The notes beneath the pieces were generated by a model. That model was not told where the DNA came from and made no database searches. It was given only the letters and a program-made list of their open reading frames with translations. From assembly GCA_038108875.1 (NCBI GenBank), contig JAYNII010000001.1, positions 62,001 to 126,000 on the forward strand: 64,000 nt of DNA, given 5' to 3'. Made by a program: the position numbers and the translations under genes. Origin of the DNA: VMDH01 sp038108875 (GTDB taxonomy: Bacteria; Pseudomonadota; Gammaproteobacteria; Magnimaribacterales; D2472). This document shows positions 25,001 through 33,286 of this stretch, piece by piece. Numbering within the stretch: the stretch's first letter is position 1; each line of letters begins with the position of its first letter.

Positions 25001-25017
25001 ATTTGTGGTTGTTAGTT

Positions 25018-25872
25018 ATGCATAGCAAAGATTGGAGCATATTAATTCTTCTAGCCGCTATTTGGGGCAGCGCATTTATGTTTATAAAAGTTGCGACACC
25101 AGATATGGGACCTACTTTTCTAGTCACAGTAAGACTTTTGCTAGCCGGTCTTATATTTACTCCTTTTTTGCTTCAAAAGAAATACCGAAAGCACTTTAGA
25201 CCTCAATTTAGGGGAATAATGATTTTAGCTGTTACGAACAACGCACTTCCATTTGCATTATTTTCTTACGCTTCTTTGGGTGCAAATTCAAATATGTTGG
25301 CTATTCTAAATGGATCTACTGCCTTTATTACGATGTTGATTGCATACTTTTGGCTAAAGGAAAAAATTTCTCTTCTTCAACTTCTTGGTATCCTAATCGG
25401 TTTTTTGGGGATTTTAGTTCTAGTAAACCCAGCCAACGCTTCCACAACACTTATTTCTAGTTTATCTTGCTTGTTTGCAGCAAGCTGTTATTCCTTTTCA
25501 TCAAATTACATTCAAAAGTACGCTAAAGATGCAAACAAATTTGCGCTTATTGGGTGGTCACTGTTGTTTGGTGGCTTAGTGATTGCCCCTATTGGGTTAA
25601 TAAATATGCCAGATCATTTTCCAAACAATGATAGTGTTCTTGCAGTGCTGTGGTTGGGAATTATTTCAACTGGGCTTGCAAATCTTGGTTATGTAAGGTT
25701 AATTGAAAAAATAGGGGCGGTTAGAACTTCAACGGTTACCTATTTGATTCCAGCATTTGGTATTTTATGGGGTGCCTTGTTTTTAAATGAAGTTCTCACT
25801 TTATTCATTTTCTTTGGTTTTATCCTAGTAATGACAGGCACCTATTTTGCCACCAAAAATAGAGCTTCATGA
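25018..25872 (+). CDS. EamA/DMT-family transporter
   Basis: 284 residues from the ATG at 25018; an in-frame TTG at 25003 adds five residues but lies almost against the terminator. Ten membrane helices in two EamA repeats: the first starts DWSILILLAAIWGSAFMFIKVA, the second LSCLFAASCYSFSSNYIQKYA, and the end TYLIPAFGILWGALFLNEVLT is the usual DMT signature. These proteins export or import amino acids, nucleosides or metabolites; the substrate is unknown. Its expression is probably controlled by the structured leader and terminator just upstream. It overlaps the rhodanese gene by 4 nt. Confidence 0.88.
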   Translation: MHSKDWSILILLAAIWGSAFMFIKVATPDMGPTFLVTVRLLLAGLIFTPFLLQKKYRKHFRPQFRGIMILAVTNNALPFALFSYASLGANSNMLAILNGSTAFITMLIAYFWLKEKISLLQLLGILIGFLGILVLVNPANASTTLISSLSCLFAASCYSFSSNYIQKYAKDANKFALIGWSLLFGGLVIAPIGLINMPDHFPNNDSVLAVLWLGIISTGLANLGYVRLIEKIGAVRTSTVTYLIPAFGILWGALFLNEVLTLFIFFGFILVMTGTYFATKNRAS

Positions 25873-26198
25873 AGACTTTAGAAGAATTTGTATTTGAATC
25901 CCAAAAGGAGATACCCAGAAAAAATCTCAAGGATGTTAAACCAAATGCCTATATTATTGATGTAAGACAGGTTGATGAGGTAAATTCCACTCAGCTAATT
26001 TTGAATGCAGTTCATATTCCCAGAGGCAAACTAGAATTTGTAATTGATCAGTTAGAAGGAATTTCAAAAGAATCTAGTATTTATTTGTATTGTGCAGCTG
26101 GGATTCGTTCTGCTTTAGCAGGCATGAGTTTAAAAAAAATGGGTTATAAAAATGTATTTAATCTGGGAGGATTTGTTGATTTATTAGATAATCAATAG
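25869..26198 (+). CDS. Single-domain rhodanese-like protein
   Basis: 109 residues. One rhodanese domain from about 28: IIDVRQVDEVNSTQL is the CH2A-like motif, and IYLYCAAGIRSALAGMSLKKMGY holds the active-site loop CAAGIRS with Cys (about residue 78), followed by VFNLGGF. It would carry a persulfide and hand sulfur to an acceptor; the partner is unknown. It overlaps the transporter by 4 nt and its stop overlaps the convergent ggt by 7 nt. Confidence 0.85.
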   Translation: MKTLEEFVFESQKEIPRKNLKDVKPNAYIIDVRQVDEVNSTQLILNAVHIPRGKLEFVIDQLEGISKESSIYLYCAAGIRSALAGMSLKKMGYKNVFNLGGFVDLLDNQ

Positions 26199-27871
26199 CC
26201 TGCCGCTTGACCGTCTTTTCTTGACTCCGAAGCACCAAAATAAACACCATCTTTTTTCATTATGGCCTGATAGCCTCCAAAAGAGCCTTTATCGTATTTA
26301 ATTACGTGTCCTAATTCTTCTAATTCTTTTTCGATTTCCTTTCCAAAGCCTTTTTCAAGACTGATTGATCCTCCATCTGTCATTATTTCATCGGTTGGTT
26401 CAGATGAGCCATTATGAACTATCCTCGGTGCATCTCCGGCTTCCTGTAAATTCAAACCAAAGTCTATTAAATTGATAACAATTTGAGCATGTGCTTGAGG
26501 TTGGGTTCCACCCCCCATGACTCCAAAGCTGACAAAAGGCTTGTCATCTTTCGTTATAAAAGCTGGAATAATAGTATGGAAAGGACGTTTCCCTCCTTTC
26601 AGAGCATTAGCGTGCAGGGGATCTAAACTAAATAACTCTCCTCGATCTTGCAACATAAATCCCAAACCAGGTGGCACCATGCCTGATCCCATACCGCGAT
26701 AATTACTTTGAATCAATGAAACCATATTACCGTCTTTGTCAGCAGTAGTAAGATAGATTGTATCTCCATGTTTTAATATTCCTGCTTCATCAGTTAAAGC
26801 AGCTTTTTTAGGATCAATTAAAACAACCCTTTCCTGAGCGTATTCTTTTGAAATTAAAGTTTGAACATCTATATTATTAAAAGCAGGGTCTGCATAATAT
26901 TTTGCACGATCAGCGAAGGCAATTTTTTTAGCTTCAACAAAATGATGAATATATTCAGAGCTAAATAATCCCATTGATTTAAGATCAAAATTTTCTAACA
27001 AGTTTAGGATCTGCAAAGCAGCAATACCCTGGCCGTTAGGAGGAAGTTCCCACACATCGTAACCTCGATAATTAGAGGAAACTGGTTCAACCCATTCAGC
27101 TTGGTAATTTTTTAGATCTTCAAAGCTTAAAAAACCGCCTTGCTTTTGAATAAAGCTAGCCATAGTTTTAGCAATCTCACCTTCGTAAAAGCTTGCTCTC
27201 TTGTTGGTGGCGATATTCTGGAGGGTTTTTGCAAGCAGAGGGTTTTTGAACAGGTCGCCCTTTTTAGGAGTTTTTCCTTTTGGCATCCAGACTTCACTAA
27301 AATTTGGATAGACAGCAAATCTTTCAGCTGATCCAGCAAGATAGAATGCAATCAACTCAGAAACGGGAAATCCATTTAATGCATAAGCTATAGTTGGTTC
27401 AAATAGTGATGAGAAATCTTTGCTTCCAAATTTTTCATGTAGCTTGATCCAGCCATCGACAGCTCCAGGCACAGAGACCGGAAGAGGGCCATATGCTGGA
27501 ATTTTTTCTAAATTATTTTCTTTAAAGAATTCTATTGAAATCGACTTAGGAGCTGGTCCGCTTGCATTTAAGCCATAGAGTTTTTTGGTTTTAGCATCCC
27601 AGATAATTGCAAATAAATCACCTCCGATACCGTTACCGGTTGGCTCCATCAATCCAAGAGCTATATTTGCTGCAATAGCAGCATCAACTGCATTACCACC
27701 AGACTTTAGAATATCGAGACCTATTTGAGTTGCTAATGGATGACTGGTAGCTACCATCCCATTGGTTCCAATTACTTCTGATCTGCTGGCGAATGGTTCC
27801 CCAGTAATTCTGTCAAATCCTTGTCCGGTCATGCTGAGTAACATTATCCCTAGGAACGATATTTTTTTCAT
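26192..27871 (-). CDS. ggt: Gamma-glutamyltransferase family protein
   Basis: 559 residues. A hydrophobic start (MKKISFLGIMLLSMTGQG) suggests export to the periplasm. The large-subunit part has GNAVDAAIAANIALGLMEPTGNGIGGD; autocleavage should occur before Thr371 in KHGDTIYLTTADKDGN, aligned by its DKDGN with the E. coli nucleophile Thr391. The small-subunit GGTQPQAHAQIVINLIDFGLN follows. The enzyme would hydrolyse glutathione and other gamma-glutamyl compounds. DTIYL in place of DTTH is the version seen in many GGT-like proteins. It starts 12 nt after tRNA-Arg with GGAGA of its ribosome site immediately following the tRNA CCA. Confidence 0.9.
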   Translation of the reverse strand: MKKISFLGIMLLSMTGQGFDRITGEPFASRSEVIGTNGMVATSHPLATQIGLDILKSGGNAVDAAIAANIALGLMEPTGNGIGGDLFAIIWDAKTKKLYGLNASGPAPKSISIEFFKENNLEKIPAYGPLPVSVPGAVDGWIKLHEKFGSKDFSSLFEPTIAYALNGFPVSELIAFYLAGSAERFAVYPNFSEVWMPKGKTPKKGDLFKNPLLAKTLQNIATNKRASFYEGEIAKTMASFIQKQGGFLSFEDLKNYQAEWVEPVSSNYRGYDVWELPPNGQGIAALQILNLLENFDLKSMGLFSSEYIHHFVEAKKIAFADRAKYYADPAFNNIDVQTLISKEYAQERVVLIDPKKAALTDEAGILKHGDTIYLTTADKDGNMVSLIQSNYRGMGSGMVPPGLGFMLQDRGELFSLDPLHANALKGGKRPFHTIIPAFITKDDKPFVSFGVMGGGTQPQAHAQIVINLIDFGLNLQEAGDAPRIVHNGSSEPTDEIMTDGGSISLEKGFGKEIEKELEELGHVIKYDKGSFGGYQAIMKKDGVYFGASESRKDGQAAGY

Positions 27872-27883
27872 CTATATTCTCCA

Positions 27884-27960
27884 TGGCGCGCCTGGAGAGA
27901 TTCGAACTCCCGACCACCTGGTTCGAAGCCAGGTGCTCTATCCAGCTGAGCTACAGGCGC
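27884..27960 (-). tRNA. tRNA-Arg (anticodon TCG)
   Basis: A 77-nt cloverleaf on the minus strand. The acceptor GCGCCTG/CAGGCGC pairs fully, D stem GCTC/GAGC, anticodon stem CCTGG/CCAGG with loop CTTCGAA (anticodon complement of 27924-27926 = TCG, reading CGA), T arm GGGAG-TTCGAAT-CTCTC, discriminator G and encoded CCA. An Arg-TCG isoacceptor alongside Arg-ACG is less usual than the E. coli set. The ggt gene begins 12 nt downstream on the same strand. Confidence 0.95.
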
Positions 27961-28147
27961 AATCAAATAAAAGGTACCAGGGGTATGTTGCATGAGGTAA
28001 GAGCAAATAACCCAGTAATTATTATTAAAAACTTCATATCTTATTGTACTTAAAAATCTCTTAGAAATGATTACAAGCTCAGGAAAGATTTGCATAAAAA
28101 ATAAATTTTCATTTAGCTTTTAGTTATACTGATGAGTTTAAAAAAGA

Positions 28148-29242
28148 ATGAACTTTAATAATCTTCTCAATCCTGGTATAGACTCAATTCAGCCTTACGA
28201 GCCTGGAAGGTCGTTGGAAGAAGTCATACAAGAATATGAATTAGATAGGGTTGTTAAGTTAGCTAGTAATGAGAATTCACTGGGAGCTTCCAAAGCCGTC
28301 CTTGATATCATTAATCATACTTCAGATCTACATTTCTATCCCGATGGATCAGGAGCTGCTTTGAAGTCATTGTTAGCAATACAAGAGGGTGTTAACAAAA
28401 ACCAACTTATTCTTGGTAATGGCTCCAATGAGGTATTGGAGATAATATCTAGTGCTTTTCTAAATCCCAGCACTGAGGCGGTTTTTTCAGAACATGCATT
28501 TATAGTTTACAAGCTTGCCTCAAAATTAAGGGGATCAAAGTTTCATGAGGTTCCAGCTCTGGATTTTGGCCATGATTTAAAGAGTTTTAAAAACTATATT
28601 AATGAAAAAACTAGGCTAATTTTTATTGCAAATCCGAATAATCCAACCGGTACTTATAATTCTCATGATGAAGTAAAAGACTTGTTAAAGACATTACCAG
28701 ATCATGTGATTGTAATTCTTGATTTAGCTTATTTTGAATATGTAGAAGCGAAGGATTATGTTAGGCCTTATGAACTCCTTGAAGACTTTCCAAATTTAAT
28801 TATTACTAGATCATTCTCAAAGGCATACGGACTTTCCTCGTTACGTATTGGTTATGGGGTGGGGCATTCTGAATTAATTGAAATTCTAAATAGGATTAGA
28901 CAGCCATTTAATGTAAATACTCTAGCTCAAAAAGCTGCTGCTGTAGCTTTAGGGGACCAAGAACATATTCGTAAAACTATAAAAAATAATACTGATCAAA
29001 AATACAGCATGTATAAAGTGCTCGACAACTTAAGATTGAGGTATATCCCTTCAGAAGGTAACTTCATTTCTATTAAAGTTCCTATGAATGGAAGAGATAT
29101 CTTTCATACACTTATGCAGGAAGGCGTCATTGTTAGACCTATAGATTTGTATGGAATGCCTGATTTTATTAGAGTCACAATAGGCACCCCTGATGAGAAT
29201 GCATTTTTCATAGCTGCTCTGAAAAGAGTGTTGGGACTTTAA
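28148..29242 (+). CDS. hisC: Histidinol-phosphate aminotransferase
   Basis: 364 residues, class I/II aminotransferase fold. VVKLASNENSLGAS (about 35-49), NPNNPTGTY (162-170), the loop with ILDLAYFEY and the PLP lysine Lys225 in RSFSKAYGLSSLRIGYG are diagnostic of HisC. It converts imidazole acetol phosphate to histidinol phosphate; related enzymes also act on aromatic amino acids. No other his genes are nearby. The 187-nt gap before it contains promoters for this gene and for the divergent tRNA-Arg but no other gene. Confidence 0.88.
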   Translation: MNFNNLLNPGIDSIQPYEPGRSLEEVIQEYELDRVVKLASNENSLGASKAVLDIINHTSDLHFYPDGSGAALKSLLAIQEGVNKNQLILGNGSNEVLEIISSAFLNPSTEAVFSEHAFIVYKLASKLRGSKFHEVPALDFGHDLKSFKNYINEKTRLIFIANPNNPTGTYNSHDEVKDLLKTLPDHVIVILDLAYFEYVEAKDYVRPYELLEDFPNLIITRSFSKAYGLSSLRIGYGVGHSELIEILNRIRQPFNVNTLAQKAAAVALGDQEHIRKTIKNNTDQKYSMYKVLDNLRLRYIPSEGNFISIKVPMNGRDIFHTLMQEGVIVRPIDLYGMPDFIRVTIGTPDENAFFIAALKRVLGL

Positions 29243-29334
29243 TTTCTATTTTTTCTAATTTAAGAAAATCTATTGAGTTTATATTTATTATATTCAAAGA
29301 CCAAAGAAGCCTTGGAAAACTATAAAATAAAGAG

Positions 29335-30189
29335 GTGATCTTTCCGCTTACCAATTTTAATCCTTTTAGAATAGGGCTTCACCCAATTGATAAACAAGAT
29401 TGGTTATTTTTAAATGTTTCTGATTCAGCTTATATTAAGAATAAGTATCAATTAGCTCAGGAAAGGCTTAATGAAGTTTTTTTTGTAGCCGAAAATAATA
29501 AACAAGATATTTTTGAGCTAGCCTCAAAATTGCAATCAGAATTACTAATCCAGGAACCAAAACTAAGCGATAGATTGAAGCTGGCAATGCAAAAAATGAA
29601 TTTTAATTTAATCGGTCAAGATAATCCTTTATTGGCACTATCTTTTATGATTGAAGATGATTTAATCATTTTGCAACAAGAGAACGGTTTTTTTCGAATG
29701 GTTGCCGGAGCCATATTCTCACCATCCGGGTGGTTATTAAAGGATAAACAACTGCTTGATATTGATGCAATTCACTCTAGAGTTCCTCATTACGATTCAC
29801 TCTTAGCGGATAGGCTGAAGACAATGTTGCTTAAATTGCCCACTGAGAAACCTTTTGAAAGACACAACTGGTCTTTGTACAAAAGTAGTAATTTGTATCA
29901 ACCTCCCTTAATCAAAAATGCTCACCACATTAACATTAGTTCTGATGCTGATATTCAGTCTTTGCACGTAAGAGTGGAGAGACAAACTCTCTATAAGCCA
30001 AAAGATTCAGCTTTAATTGTATTTTCTATAAAAGTTATTAATTATCCAATTTCAGAACTTACAACTAATAAAACCCTTCTTAATAATTTTTATTTAGCTT
30101 TAGAAGAACTTTCAGCTGACATGATTGAATACAAAGGCTTGACCTCATGCATAGGATTTTTTAAAAAGTATCTTAAATCTTTTCTATAA
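29335..30189 (+). CDS. DUF3445 protein (heme-dependent oxidative N-demethylase alpha-like)
   Basis: 284 residues from a GTG start. The N-terminal NPFRIGLHPIDKQDWL, the central VAGAIFSPSGWLLKDK followed by DIDAIHSRVPHY and the C-terminal LHVRVERQTLYK match DUF3445, the family of the alpha subunit of heme-dependent oxidative N-demethylase that acts on dimethylamine in some bacteria. In those systems other subunits supply electrons; none are adjacent here. In this organism it may oxidise a small methylamine, but stand-alone members have no proven role. It is a single gene with 92 nt before it. Confidence 0.72.
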   Translation: MIFPLTNFNPFRIGLHPIDKQDWLFLNVSDSAYIKNKYQLAQERLNEVFFVAENNKQDIFELASKLQSELLIQEPKLSDRLKLAMQKMNFNLIGQDNPLLALSFMIEDDLIILQQENGFFRMVAGAIFSPSGWLLKDKQLLDIDAIHSRVPHYDSLLADRLKTMLLKLPTEKPFERHNWSLYKSSNLYQPPLIKNAHHINISSDADIQSLHVRVERQTLYKPKDSALIVFSIKVINYPISELTTNKTLLNNFYLALEELSADMIEYKGLTSCIGFFKKYLKSFL

Positions 30190-30236
30190 CTGAATTTTTA
30201 GGTTGAAGAGTCTATAATAATTTTTTTGGAATCTTT

Positions 30237-32249
30237 ATGAAAATATTGCCTGCTATCCTTGTTCTAATTTTTACACTTTTTTCATGTTCTCAATCAGAAG
30301 ATTTACAAGATCCTCAAGGAGTTGTTAGAGATCTTATAGATGTGGCCGAGGCAAGAGAAGCGCTCAGAAATATTCCTGATATTCCATGGGATTCTCAGGT
30401 TAATAAAACTCACTATCAAGCCAAAATTTCCGCAGCTGCCAATAGAAAGCCTTTATTTGGGGACTTGCACGTTCATACAAGATATTCCTTTGATGCTTAT
30501 GTGTTTGGAACATTAGCATCTCCAGATAATGCTTATGAATATGCCAAGGGTATGGCTATCAAACACCCTGCAGGTTTTGATGTCAGGCTTAAAAAACCCT
30601 TAGATTTTTATGGAGTTACTGATCATGGTATGTTTTTGGGTTTAGTAAGGGAAGCTGCAACTCCAGATACCGATTTTTATAATAATGCTGCAAGCAAATC
30701 CGTAAGAGATATCAATATCAGTGATAATCTAAACCTAGGCAGTTTTGCTCAAAGGCGCCAAGCCTTTGCGGGATTTTTAACTGATGCTACTTTGGCTGCA
30801 GCCACCGGGAGCTTAGATAGAACCTACATTGACAATATCTCGCGGAGTGCATGGGCTGATACTATTGAAGCTGCCGATAGACACAATGCACCAGGTAAAT
30901 TTACTACATTTGTTGGCTATGAATATACAACTTCAACTCCAAATATGGGTAACCTGCATAGAAATGTCATTTTTCTAGGGTCTGGGAATAAGTACCCAGC
31001 ACTTCCTTTTTCAAGAGCTAATTCTACCAATCCAGAAAAACTCTGGGATTGGATGGATGGTTTAAGGGAGCAGGGTATTGATTCCATAGCAATACCACAC
31101 AATTCCAACGGTTCAGATGGAGCCATGTTTGAAATGGTTCAATGGAACGATAAGCCTATAGATATAACATATGCTCAACAAAGATTGCGCAATGAACCTT
31201 TAGTTGAAATTACTCAAGTTAAAGGCACGTCGGATACCCATCCCTCGCTTTCAATGAACGATGAATGGGCTGATTTTGAGATAATGCCATATAAAGTTGC
31301 AACTATGGATGTTTCAAAAGTTCCTGGTAGTTATGTCAGAGAAGCTCTTAGAAATGGTCTGATTTTAGAAAATAAGATTGGTGCAAACCCTTATAAATTT
31401 GGAGTTATAGGATCTAGTGACACCCATACCGCTGCAGCATCTTTGGAAGAGAGTAACTATTTTTCTAAGGTTGGATTGTTAGATAGCAATGCTGAACTTA
31501 GAGGATCTATCCCTGTTACCAGTGAGTTGCTTAATCATCCTGAAGCCCTAGTTCAAGTTGGAGATGAAAAATATTTTCAAGCTGCTTCCATAACTTGGGG
31601 AGCTTCTGGTTTGACTGGTGTATGGGCTGAAGAGAACACGAGAGACTCAATTTTTAGTGCTTTTAGAAGAAAAGAAACTTTTGGCACCTCTGGACCAAGA
31701 ATGTTGGTAAGATTTTTTGCAGGTTTTGATTTAGACCCATCCAAAATTAATGCTCCAGATCTCATCGAATATCTATATAACAACGCCTACTCAATGGGCT
31801 CAGATATTGATGAGCGCAATAATCAAAAAAACTTATCTTTTTTTGTTTGGGCTGTGAGCGACACAGATTCAGCTCCTCTGCAAAGGGTTCAAATTATTAA
31901 GGGTTGGATTGAGAATGGTGAAACTTTTGAAGCAGTATTTGATGTTGCCTGCTCCGATGGTCTTGAAATTGATCCTATAACTCATAGATGTCCAGATAAC
32001 AATGCAAGAGTAAATTTAGCCGATTGTTCTTTTTCAACTGACAAGGGCGATGATGAATTAATGTCTTTTTGGGAAGATCCAGATTTTGATCCCGCACAAA
32101 GAGCGTTTTACTATGTAAGAGTTTTAGAGAACCCAACTTGTCGATGGTCAACTTGGGATGCTCTTAGGGCTGGCGTTGAACCCAGAAAAGATATCCATAA
32201 AACTATTCAAGAAAGAGCTTGGTCATCTCCAATTCATTATCTTCCATAA
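30237..32249 (+). CDS. DUF3604 lipoprotein (PHP-like metal-dependent)
   Basis: 670 residues. The leader MKILPAILVLIFTLFSC ends at a lipobox cysteine (Cys17), so it should be a periplasmic lipoprotein. DUF3604 begins with LFGDLHVHTRYSFDA, the PHP-type HxH metal site, followed by YGVTDHGMF; IPHNSNG and GSSDTHTA are the further histidine clusters. DUF3604 proteins are large exported proteins of unknown substrate, very common in marine gammaproteobacteria. CSDGLEIDPITHRCPDNNA near 570-590 is a Cys-containing insertion that may form a disulfide. Confidence 0.82.
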   Translation: MKILPAILVLIFTLFSCSQSEDLQDPQGVVRDLIDVAEAREALRNIPDIPWDSQVNKTHYQAKISAAANRKPLFGDLHVHTRYSFDAYVFGTLASPDNAYEYAKGMAIKHPAGFDVRLKKPLDFYGVTDHGMFLGLVREAATPDTDFYNNAASKSVRDINISDNLNLGSFAQRRQAFAGFLTDATLAAATGSLDRTYIDNISRSAWADTIEAADRHNAPGKFTTFVGYEYTTSTPNMGNLHRNVIFLGSGNKYPALPFSRANSTNPEKLWDWMDGLREQGIDSIAIPHNSNGSDGAMFEMVQWNDKPIDITYAQQRLRNEPLVEITQVKGTSDTHPSLSMNDEWADFEIMPYKVATMDVSKVPGSYVREALRNGLILENKIGANPYKFGVIGSSDTHTAAASLEESNYFSKVGLLDSNAELRGSIPVTSELLNHPEALVQVGDEKYFQAASITWGASGLTGVWAEENTRDSIFSAFRRKETFGTSGPRMLVRFFAGFDLDPSKINAPDLIEYLYNNAYSMGSDIDERNNQKNLSFFVWAVSDTDSAPLQRVQIIKGWIENGETFEAVFDVACSDGLEIDPITHRCPDNNARVNLADCSFSTDKGDDELMSFWEDPDFDPAQRAFYYVRVLENPTCRWSTWDALRAGVEPRKDIHKTIQERAWSSPIHYLP

Positions 32250-32305
32250 ATACAGCAATTTATTAGTGCAAACTAGGGAATTACTTAAAGGAATTAAATG
32301 ACAAT

Positions 32306-33286
32306 ATGAGATATTTTTTATTATTCACTTTGTTTATAGGAATTATTGTGGAAGCTGAAGAGAGTGAAATCAACGAAGCGCTTAATACTGAAATGGGAGT
32401 GAGTGTGCAAAAAAAATCTACGTTTGAATTTTTTAAATGGAGGTTTACAAGAACTGAACCCGATAGGGTAGCAATTGAGATCTCGGATGATTGGAAAAGT
32501 TACAATTTAACAACCCAATTGAATTATACAGTTTGGATTGGTCACTCTACCTTCTTAGTAAACAATGGAGATATAACTTTATTATTTGATCCAATGTTTT
32601 CAAAATATGCATCACCAGTATCCTTTATTGGACCCAGGAGGCTAATTGATCCAGCTTTGCAGATAGATGACCTTCCCAAAATAGATATAGTTGCTATAAG
32701 CCATAACCATTACGACCATCTAGATATTCCTTCATTAAAAGCAATACACAAAACTCAACCTGAGACTGTTTTTTTAGTTCCTAAGGGCGACAAAAAGCTT
32801 CTTAATAAACATGGAATAAAAAATGTTCAAGAATTTGACTGGTGGGAATCTTTCGAGATTAAAAACTCATTATTTCATTTTGTACCTGTAAAACACTGGT
32901 CTGCAAGAACTCCATGGGACACCAATGAGAGTTTATGGGGTGGTTGGATTGTTGCTAATGCCAACTTCAATCTTTTTCATGCTGGTGACACTGGATATGC
33001 CGGTATCTTTAAGGAAATTAAAGAGAAATTTACCAGGATTGATTATGCATTTATTCCTATTGGAGCATACTCACCAAGAAATTTCATGAAAAATTCACAT
33101 GTGACTCCTGAAGAAGCCTTGCAGGTTTCTATTGATATGGGGGTTAAAAAGAGTTTTGGAATGCATTGGGGTACTTTTATTCTAAGTGATGAACCGGTTA
33201 TGGATCCCAAAGTTCAAATTGAAGCTAAACGGGGAAGCCTAGATTTTGAAATTGCTATACCTGGAAAAGTATATCCTTTAAATTAA
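32306..33286 (+). CDS. Exported MBL-fold metallo-hydrolase (UlaG/NAPE-PLD-like)
   Basis: 326 residues with an N-terminal signal-like segment (MRYFLLFTLFIGIIVEAEE). The metal site AISHNHYDHLD has His133, His135, Asp137 and His138; HAGDTGYAG supplies the next ligands and FGMHWGTF the last histidine. The YTVWIGHSTFLV start of the domain is typical of the branch that contains NAPE phospholipase D and UlaG lactonase, so a phospholipid- or lactone-type substrate is possible. The final stop overlaps the convergent clpB end by 4 nt. Confidence 0.85.
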   Translation: MRYFLLFTLFIGIIVEAEESEINEALNTEMGVSVQKKSTFEFFKWRFTRTEPDRVAIEISDDWKSYNLTTQLNYTVWIGHSTFLVNNGDITLLFDPMFSKYASPVSFIGPRRLIDPALQIDDLPKIDIVAISHNHYDHLDIPSLKAIHKTQPETVFLVPKGDKKLLNKHGIKNVQEFDWWESFEIKNSLFHFVPVKHWSARTPWDTNESLWGGWIVANANFNLFHAGDTGYAGIFKEIKEKFTRIDYAFIPIGAYSPRNFMKNSHVTPEEALQVSIDMGVKKSFGMHWGTFILSDEPVMDPKVQIEAKRGSLDFEIAIPGKVYPLN

